Shown here: positions 58,439 through 63,509 of the stretch, piece after piece
How positions within the stretch are numbered: position 1 is the first letter of the stretch
How the letters are laid out: every line of letters starts with the position of its first letter
From: Vulcanimicrobiota bacterium
GTDB lineage: Bacteria > Vulcanimicrobiota > Vulcanimicrobiia > Vulcanimicrobiales > Vulcanimicrobiaceae
Reading direction: 5' to 3'
Length of the DNA stretch: 63,509 nt
Assembly (NCBI GenBank): GCA_003164495.1
Contig: PLTN01000191.1
Span: 1-63,509, forward strand
Program-made: the position numbers and the translations under genes
The notes under the pieces: generated by a model
What the model was told of the DNA's origin: nothing
The model's database searches: none
Seen by the model: the letters and a program-made list of their open reading frames with translations, nothing else

Positions 58439-59584
58439 CTACTGCGGTTCGAGTTCGTCGGTGAGGTGCCACTCCGTCAACGGTTTGCCCTCGGCCAATG
58501 CCGTCAATTCGCGCCGCCAGAGCTTGCGAAAGTGCGCTTCGGCCACGTCGGAGCTCGCCAGGTGCTCGTCCTCGCGGGTCGTGACCGGTCCCTGTGCAAC
58601 CTGCGCCACGTAGTCCTCGACCGCTTCGATATGGGTACGGTCTTTGATGTCCCGTAAACGCAACGTTCCCGCCAGCACTTGTTCGGCGAGAACCGGGATG
58701 ACGGATCGATCGTAGAAGCTCGCGCTGCGGCGCGCGAGAACCTTCTGCGCATCTTCTCCCGTTACCGGGATCAGCGTGACGCGATACGTCACGTGGCTCT
58801 CATCATCGATCGGCACGCGAAACGAGACGTGCAGCGAATGGCTGACACCCTTCGCCATGTTGATCGCGCGCGGCACGATATAACCGACGTTGGGCATGAT
58901 CTTATGCGCGACGTTTTCCTTGGCGTCGTTCGGCCAACGCGAATACGCCGTATGACCCCACGGCGTATCCTCGATCCGCACTTCGGGGGTGCCGGCGATG
59001 CCCTTCTCCTCCATCAGATCGCGATGGACGAAGCTGAAGTGCAGCGCGGAGTTCTCGAGTGAGAAGAAATAGTTCGCCGGCATCACGTCGACGGTCACGT
59101 CGCGAACGCCCTCGCGCTCCATCGCCTTGAAACGCCACATCGGCGGCGGCTCAACCTCGCCGAAGTAGACGAAGATCAGGCCCAAGTACTCTTCCGTCGG
59201 GTACCCGTCGATGTTGAGGTTCGGCGTCGCGCGGGATTTTTCGGACGGGCGCTCGACGACGTGACCCTTCGGATCGAAGACCCAACCGTGATAGAAGCAG
59301 CGGATGCAATTGCCTTCGACAAAGCCGACGCTCAGCTGTGCCCCGCGATGCGAGCAACGGAAGCCGACGGCGTGCGCGACGCCGTCCTCGTCGCGGTAGA
59401 GCGTGAAGTCTTGGCTCATGATCCGCACGGGCTTGGCATCGCCCGCGACCAGATCTTCGGAACGGTAGACCGGCTGCCAGAAGCGGCGCATATAGCGTCC
59501 GGCGATCGTTCCGGGCGCCGTGTGCACGAAGGCATTCTTATGAACGCGAGCTGCTTCGGTTTTCGGTTCGAGCTCGATGGCCAT
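58439..59584 (-). CDS. Rieske oxygenase alpha subunit with altered bridging residue
   Basis: 381 residues. The Rieske site is normal (C77-x-H79, C96-x2-H99). The iron motif reads E177-N-S179-A-L-H182-x4-H187: the conserved Asp three residues before the first His, which couples the Rieske cluster to the mononuclear iron of the next subunit, is Ser. The two His ligands remain. It is therefore a divergent member that could use another coupling residue, have changed chemistry, or be impaired. It lies between the unknown-family gene (59588) and the binding protein (57472). Confidence 0.82.
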   Translation of the reverse strand: MAIELEPKTEAARVHKNAFVHTAPGTIAGRYMRRFWQPVYRSEDLVAGDAKPVRIMSQDFTLYRDEDGVAHAVGFRCSHRGAQLSVGFVEGNCIRCFYHGWVFDPKGHVVERPSEKSRATPNLNIDGYPTEEYLGLIFVYFGEVEPPPMWRFKAMEREGVRDVTVDVMPANYFFSLENSALHFSFVHRDLMEEKGIAGTPEVRIEDTPWGHTAYSRWPNDAKENVAHKIMPNVGYIVPRAINMAKGVSHSLHVSFRVPIDDESHVTYRVTLIPVTGEDAQKVLARRSASFYDRSVIPVLAEQVLAGTLRLRDIKDRTHIEAVEDYVAQVAQGPVTTREDEHLASSDVAEAHFRKLWRRELTALAEGKPLTEWHLTDELEPQ

Positions 59585-59587
59585 GGA

Positions 59588-60706
59588 TTACGATTTCCCC
59601 GCAAGTTCGAGCGTGGTGACGTTTTCGGCGCTGTAGTACGCGCCGCTGAAGCCGCACGAGCGCAGGACGATCGCATCGGCGATGTCGCGCAAGAACTTGA
59701 TGTCTCTTTGCGGCCGGCCGGTTTCGTAGCCCGGGTCGTGAAAGTAGCCGCGTTCGAGCAGCTCGGCGCGCACACGTTCGTAGCGCGCGCGGTCGTCGGG
59801 CGAAAGCCCGAGGTCGTCGCCGTGCGCCGCGGCCGTCACGATCGCCAGAGCCAGCATCTGCGCGGACATATGGATGTCGCGGACGTTGTAGGAGCACACG
59901 ATCAAGTCGACGACGCGGCGCAGCGGAAAGGCTCCCTCGTCACCGGCGCGCAGCGCGCCAGCGAGCATCGCGAAAGCGCGCGCTTGCGTCTCGACGGCGA
60001 CGCCGGTGAACGGACTATGCGGCGACCAGCCGACCCGCGGCGTCCAGCGGCGATGCTCCGTTTCGAGCAGCGTTCCCGCGGCATCGTAGCGCTCGACGCA
60101 GACGACCGCCGTCTCGACACCGTTGACGAAACCCAGCGCCCGCGCAAAATCCGAGATCTCGGAATGCGTGAGGTTTCGGCCCGTGACGATCGCCATGCGC
60201 TTGTCGTGATGATTGGCAACGTCTCGTACGAGCGCGTGCACGACGACATCATCGCCGGCAACCTGGACATCCGCCGACCACGCCGCACCGGCCAGCACGA
60301 TCCGCGTCACAGCGACCGGCGCGGTAACTCGCCGATAGAGCAACAGCGAACCGTCGAAGAGCACCTCGCCGGCGGTTTGCGGTAGACCGCCGTAGCCTTT
60401 GACCGCTTCCCAGCTCCCGTCGAGCGAACGAATGCGGGCCGGACCGGCTGGACGTTTCGCAAACGCGGCCGCATCTTGCGGCACAAAACGTACGGAAATC
60501 GATGTCGGGGAGAGTGCGACGTTCGCTTCGCCTGCCGTACTCCAAACCGGCGTCGCACGGCTCTCCGGTGCCACGTTGTCCTCGCGCGTAAACGTCGTAT
60601 CGACGGGCTTGGAGACGAAGACCTCGAGTTGCGCAGCACCGTCCAACGCAGCGTGTTCCTCGACCGCGCGGCGCGCGATGCCCGCTAAAACTACATCCTG
60701 TGACAC
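59588..60706 (-). CDS. conserved protein of unrecognised family, Rieske-operon associated
   Basis: 372 residues, starting at GTG 60706, with no signal peptide. Paralogue of 51772: shares 'TRIVLAGAAWS', 'ANHHDKRMAIVTGRNLT', 'PRVGWSPHSPF', 'IHMSAQML' and 'PGYETGRPQRDIKFLRDIAD'. It is followed three bases later by a Rieske alpha subunit and preceded by the Pht5-like gene. I could not recognise the fold. The repeated genomic link with Rieske genes suggests a shared pathway step. Confidence 0.75.
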   Translation of the reverse strand: MSQDVVLAGIARRAVEEHAALDGAAQLEVFVSKPVDTTFTREDNVAPESRATPVWSTAGEANVALSPTSISVRFVPQDAAAFAKRPAGPARIRSLDGSWEAVKGYGGLPQTAGEVLFDGSLLLYRRVTAPVAVTRIVLAGAAWSADVQVAGDDVVVHALVRDVANHHDKRMAIVTGRNLTHSEISDFARALGFVNGVETAVVCVERYDAAGTLLETEHRRWTPRVGWSPHSPFTGVAVETQARAFAMLAGALRAGDEGAFPLRRVVDLIVCSYNVRDIHMSAQMLALAIVTAAAHGDDLGLSPDDRARYERVRAELLERGYFHDPGYETGRPQRDIKFLRDIADAIVLRSCGFSGAYYSAENVTTLELAGKS

Positions 60707-60730
60707 GCGCCTAGTCTAGCATCCCGCGTC

Positions 60731-61726
60731 TCAGAGCGCCAGCGTCGTCGGCGCGAAGAGTTCCTCGGCATTCACACGCCGGCTCGTGATGCGCTGTTCG
60801 TGCAAGTAGCGCAACAGCGTATCCAGCTCGTTGCGCGAGCGGCGCACGCTGTACGGCCAGGGATCGACCGCAACGGCGTCGCGAACGCTCTTTGCGACGA
60901 GCCCGCCCGCGACATACGGTCCGAGCCCGTCCACCAGACGCCGCACCACGCGTTCGGCCGCGGCGTTGAACGCATCGACGATGTTCAGCGCGACCCAAGG
61001 GTAGCGCTCGATCACCGACCGGCGCACGACCACCGTGTGATTCACCGGATACATGCCGGTCGCCGCGTGATAACGCACCGCTTCGGCCGCAACGTCGGGA
61101 TACAATGTGCGCACGCGCGCATCCGCGTGCAGGTCGACCCGGCTGCGGTCGACCAGATTGCGCGCGGTGATGTAATGAAAGAGCACGTCGAGTTCACCGT
61201 CGAGCAGCATCCGGTCGAGGCTCTTGTCCGGCGCGAGAAAGGCGAAGCGCAGATCCGGCGGGGGAACGAAGCCGAGCGCACCGCCGAGCGAGCGGTCTGC
61301 CTCGCGCTCCATGACCCAAGTGAGATCGCTCGGCTGGACGCCGTATTCATCCGCCAGCACGCCGCGCGCCCATACGACCGAGGTTTGAATGTAGTCCGGT
61401 ACGCCCGCGCGTTTGCCGCGCAGATCCGCCGGCGTCGTGATGCCGGCATCGGCGCGCACGAGCAGCTGCGTGTGGTAGAACCGCCGCAGGGTGAAGACCG
61501 GCAGCGCGAGCCAGTCGGATTTTCCGTCGGCCACGAGGCGCGAGAGCGCCGAGAGCGACATCTCCGAGACGTCGAACTCGCCGAACTCGAGCTGCCGCCA
61601 GAACATCTCGGCCGACTCCATCGGGCTCAAGCGCAGCGTGATCCCGGCGGGAGCAACGCTCCCGTCGAGCAGCGGTCGCGTGCGTTCGTTGATCGTGAAC
61701 GCGGCCGAGAGCTCGATGTTGTTCAA
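60731..61726 (-). CDS. 4,5-dihydroxyphthalate decarboxylase-like protein (PBP2-fold enzyme)
   Basis: 331 residues starting at TTG 61726 behind GGGAGG; the stop of the upstream binding-protein gene overlaps it (TTGA). It has no signal peptide, so it is cytoplasmic, yet has the binding-protein fold: 'ESAEMFWRQLEFGEFDVSEM', 'TTPADLRGKRAGVPDYIQTS' and 'GMYPVNHTVVVRRS'. That combination and length are those of the 4,5-dihydroxyphthalate decarboxylase (Pht5) family. It would act after a phthalate dioxygenase and dehydrogenase; the Rieske gene at 58439 is in the same run. Confidence 0.75.
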   Translation of the reverse strand: MNNIELSAAFTINERTRPLLDGSVAPAGITLRLSPMESAEMFWRQLEFGEFDVSEMSLSALSRLVADGKSDWLALPVFTLRRFYHTQLLVRADAGITTPADLRGKRAGVPDYIQTSVVWARGVLADEYGVQPSDLTWVMEREADRSLGGALGFVPPPDLRFAFLAPDKSLDRMLLDGELDVLFHYITARNLVDRSRVDLHADARVRTLYPDVAAEAVRYHAATGMYPVNHTVVVRRSVIERYPWVALNIVDAFNAAAERVVRRLVDGLGPYVAGGLVAKSVRDAVAVDPWPYSVRRSRNELDTLLRYLHEQRITSRRVNAEELFAPTTLAL

Positions 61727-62697
61727 CGCCCGGCCTCCCGCAGAAAGGAGGCGTCGAAGAAATCGGCGACCGGCGGCACGGTAGCGATCGCGCCGGCCGC
61801 GCGGATATCTTCACCCATCGCGAGCAAATCGCGGTCGAGATCGACGCGATCGTTGATGTCGAACACGTGCAGCTGGGTGAAGTCGAGATCGTACGCTTTT
61901 TGGGCCGTCGTCGCCGCGATGTTCGTGGCCGTCACCAGCGCCGCGACGGCTTCGGCTTTATGCGTGTAGCCGAACTGCACCGCGCGCTTGAGTGCCCGCA
62001 CGAAATGGACCACGGCCTGCCGATTTGCGGCCGCCCATTTCGTGTTGACGGCGAAGCTCGTATCGGCCCACGGCGTCAACGTCTTGGCGCCGCTGTCCAG
62101 CCGGTGGAAGCCGTGTTCTTCGGCCAGGATGTCGAACGGCTGCGAGAGCACCGTGCCCTGCACCGTGCCCGATATGAGGGCATCGAAACGCGAGCTGCTG
62201 CTCGCCGAGGTAAAGACCGAGAAGTCGCTGCGCTGGAGATTGTGCAGCGCCGCCATCTTGAAGAACGAGAGCGAGGAGACGTCCTGCGGCGAGCCCAGGA
62301 CGACCGCCTTTCCTTTCAGGTCGGCCCAACTATTTATACCCGCGGTGACGAGCACCGTGTACGGGTTCGGGCCGAATTCCGGCGCCACGATCTTGATCGG
62401 TAAACCGTGCGCGGTCGCGGCGATCTCGATGTCGCTCCCGTCGAGCCCGACGTTCGCATCGGCCGTCGCGAGGACGTTGATCGTTGCCACGTTGCTCCCG
62501 CTGAGCACGGGCGTGACCTTGAGACCCTCGTCGCTGAAGAAGTTCTGCGCCAGCGCAATGTAGACCGGCCAATTTCCGCTTTCCGGCGCATTCATGGCAA
62601 GCGCAATGGGAACCGGCGTCTGCGCGCTCGCGCGCGCAGCGAGCGAAATCGTGCAGCACACCACCAGCGCGAACAAGCAAAGCCTTAAGCGATCCAT
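61723..62697 (-). CDS. NMT1/SsuA-like periplasmic solute-binding protein
   Basis: 324 residues, Sec signal 'LCLFALVVCCTISLAARASA'. It has 'VYIALAQNFFSDEGLKVTPV' and 'WADLKGKAVVLGS'. It lies between a MarR regulator and the Pht5-like enzyme, overlapping the latter's start. No permease is adjacent. The ligand is probably a phthalate-like acid, by position. Confidence 0.85.
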   Translation of the reverse strand: MDRLRLCLFALVVCCTISLAARASAQTPVPIALAMNAPESGNWPVYIALAQNFFSDEGLKVTPVLSGSNVATINVLATADANVGLDGSDIEIAATAHGLPIKIVAPEFGPNPYTVLVTAGINSWADLKGKAVVLGSPQDVSSLSFFKMAALHNLQRSDFSVFTSASSSSRFDALISGTVQGTVLSQPFDILAEEHGFHRLDSGAKTLTPWADTSFAVNTKWAAANRQAVVHFVRALKRAVQFGYTHKAEAVAALVTATNIAATTAQKAYDLDFTQLHVFDINDRVDLDRDLLAMGEDIRAAGAIATVPPVADFFDASFLREAGR

Positions 62698-62715
62698 GGC
62701 GGCGGCGTTCGAACG

Positions 62716-63159
62716 CTAGGCGAGGTTGCCCTTGATCCGCTGCAGGGTCCGGCGCAACACGGCGATCTCGTCGTCGGAGATGCCGGTGAGGGCCGCTTCG
62801 AGCACGTCCGCGGCATAGCCGTGCAGCGTGTCCCGCATCTTTCGCCCGGCGGGGGTCAGCTGCACGTGCGTTTTGCGGCGATCGGTGGTGCTGCGCACGC
62901 GCTCGATCAGGCCCAGACGTTCGAGTGCATCGAGCGTCGCCACCATCGTCGGTTCCAGCACGCCGACGCGGTTGGCGATCTCACGTTGCGTGAGCCCTTC
63001 TTCTTGCCACAGCTCGCGCAACACGTAGTATTGCGGCAACGTGATACCGTGGGGTTCGAGCCGTGCGGTCAGATCGCTCAGGATCCGGCGCGCGGTATCG
63101 CGGAGCAAATAGCCGATGCTGTCGTGCGTATCCGCGTCGAAGCCACGGCCGGCACGCAT
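62716..63159 (-). CDS. MarR-family transcriptional regulator
   Basis: 147 residues from the ATG at 63159, which overlaps the stop of the LivK-like gene by one base (TAATG). HTH: 'LTQREIANRVGVLEPTMVAT' and wing 'RVRSTTDRRKTHVQLTPAG' with the typical D-R-R. It is embedded in the minus-strand run rather than divergent from it. It probably regulates this operon in response to an aromatic ligand. Confidence 0.87.
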   Translation of the reverse strand: MRAGRGFDADTHDSIGYLLRDTARRILSDLTARLEPHGITLPQYYVLRELWQEEGLTQREIANRVGVLEPTMVATLDALERLGLIERVRSTTDRRKTHVQLTPAGRKMRDTLHGYAADVLEAALTGISDDEIAVLRRTLQRIKGNLA

Positions 63160-63509
63160 TACAACGGCGCGCCGCCCGGTTTCGTCACGCCCTTGAACGT
63201 CGCGTCCGCCGCGTTCCAACGAATGACGATCGCCGTGTTCTCCGAGAGCCCGCGCTGGCTGCCGTCGCGGAAGTCGTACACGCCGTTGATCCCCGTCCAG
63301 CTGTGCAGCCCTTCGATGTAGCTGCGAACCGCGTCGGGCGATGCGTCGAGCCCAACGTGCCTGAGCGCGTCGACCACGATCAGCGCCGGATCCCACGAGA
63401 ACGAGTGCGCGACGTCCGGCTTCACACCCACCGCGGCAAACGATTTGAAGAAGAGGTCTTGCGCGTCGCGAATCGGACCCGGACCGACTTGTTCGCGCGC
63501 GAAGAAACG
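63159..63509 (-). CDS. LivK-like (type 1) substrate-binding protein, 5' part beyond the window
   Basis: The reading frame is open to the window edge, so the gene is partial: about 116 C-terminal residues are seen. 'FFAREQVGPGPIRDAQDLFF' and 'SFSWDPALIVVDALRHVG' align with 'LFFARDRIKRGPQ' and 'SGFAWDPALIVTSALRKLG' of the protein at 25320. A GTG at 63431 is internal. It is upstream of, and coupled to, the MarR gene. Confidence 0.8.
   Translation of the reverse strand, partial: RFFAREQVGPGPIRDAQDLFFKSFAAVGVKPDVAHSFSWDPALIVVDALRHVGLDASPDAVRSYIEGLHSWTGINGVYDFRDGSQRGLSENTAIVIRWNAADATFKGVTKPGGAPL

Noticed and set aside
1476-62697. Thiamine-precursor (THI5/HMP) transport as the role of the NMT1-like proteins
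   Set aside because: No thiamine genes or TPP riboswitch are visible. The family name reflects fold similarity only; the neighbours are aromatic and sulfur genes.
1-63509. Transposases, integrases, tRNA genes or phage genes that would mark a mobile island
   Set aside because: I looked for them because of the mosaic content and found none.

Overview
The window is high-GC DNA from a bacterium with a diderm-type envelope. At least fifteen secreted solute-binding proteins carry signal peptides without a convincing lipobox, so they should be free in a periplasm. Several promoters look leaderless, and a short dispersed intergenic repeat (TGTCATCCCGAGC...GTCGAGGGACCGCC) occurs about nine times. I cannot assign a species. 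An uncultured soil lineage of the Eremiobacterota kind is a guess from the repeat and gene style only. No rRNA, tRNA, IS element or CRISPR was seen.

Content: a catabolic and scavenging island for organic acids, aromatics and probably organosulfur compounds. It holds six Rieske oxygenase alpha subunits (17, 4647, 28323, 47830, 54080, 58439) and no dedicated reductase. Accessory enzymes include a gallate-dioxygenase-like LigAB fusion (34913), two VOC proteins, a 4,5-dihydroxyphthalate-decarboxylase-like enzyme (60731), an ACMSD-family amidohydrolase (56308) and a class II aldolase (55532). There are also two Asp/Glu-racemase-fold proteins, two luciferase-like monooxygenases, a ThDP enzyme, a gamma-glutamyltransferase, two MFS exporters and a split chromate transporter. 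Regulators are MarR (two), TetR, IclR and LysR (two). Fifteen NitT/TauT-type (NMT1/SsuA-like) binding proteins and two LivK-like ones are scattered among these genes, usually one per small catabolic operon, but only two ABC permease/ATPase sets are present (12455-14830 and 49151-50805).

Most striking region, 6981-16650: three transcription units each begin with a tiny, cysteine-codon-rich leader ORF followed by an intrinsic terminator placed before the first structural gene. Two units diverge from back-to-back promoters whose -35 boxes form an 18-bp palindrome (11169-11186). The third lies at 16487-16647. The leader ORFs start within about 6-9 bases of the -10 box, so they look leaderless, and alternative pairings with the terminator stem are visible. 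This is the layout of ribosome-mediated, cysteine-responsive attenuation. The controlled genes are (i) two flavoprotein + 2x[4Fe-4S] ferredoxin pairs resembling AsfA/AsfB or APS-reductase subunits, (ii) a complete binding-protein/two-permease/ATPase transporter, and (iii) a small unknown protein with a second binding protein of the same subtype. The logic fits uptake and reductive use of an organosulfur compound when cysteine is short.

Layout: 1-6.9 kb, Rieske/ThDP/MarR/methyltransferase genes. 7-16.6 kb, the cysteine-attenuated sulfur block. 16.7-25.1 kb, gamma-glutamyltransferase, binding proteins and flavin monooxygenases. 25.3-31 kb, a LivK-like protein, a racemase-fold protein, a VanA-like Rieske protein with divergent TetR, and gene remnants. 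31-39.3 kb, VOC, lactate-dehydrogenase-like, gallate-dioxygenase-like, methyltransferase, CMD and IclR genes. 39.3-44.9 kb, transporters. 44.9-50.8 kb, LysR pair, binding protein, Rieske and ABC operon. 50.8-63.5 kb, two Rieske operons that share an unrecognised protein family (51772 and 59588). Remnants of a binding protein (26501), an AraC regulator (30065) and an unidentified gene (5959), together with the many paralogues, point to repeated duplication and decay.
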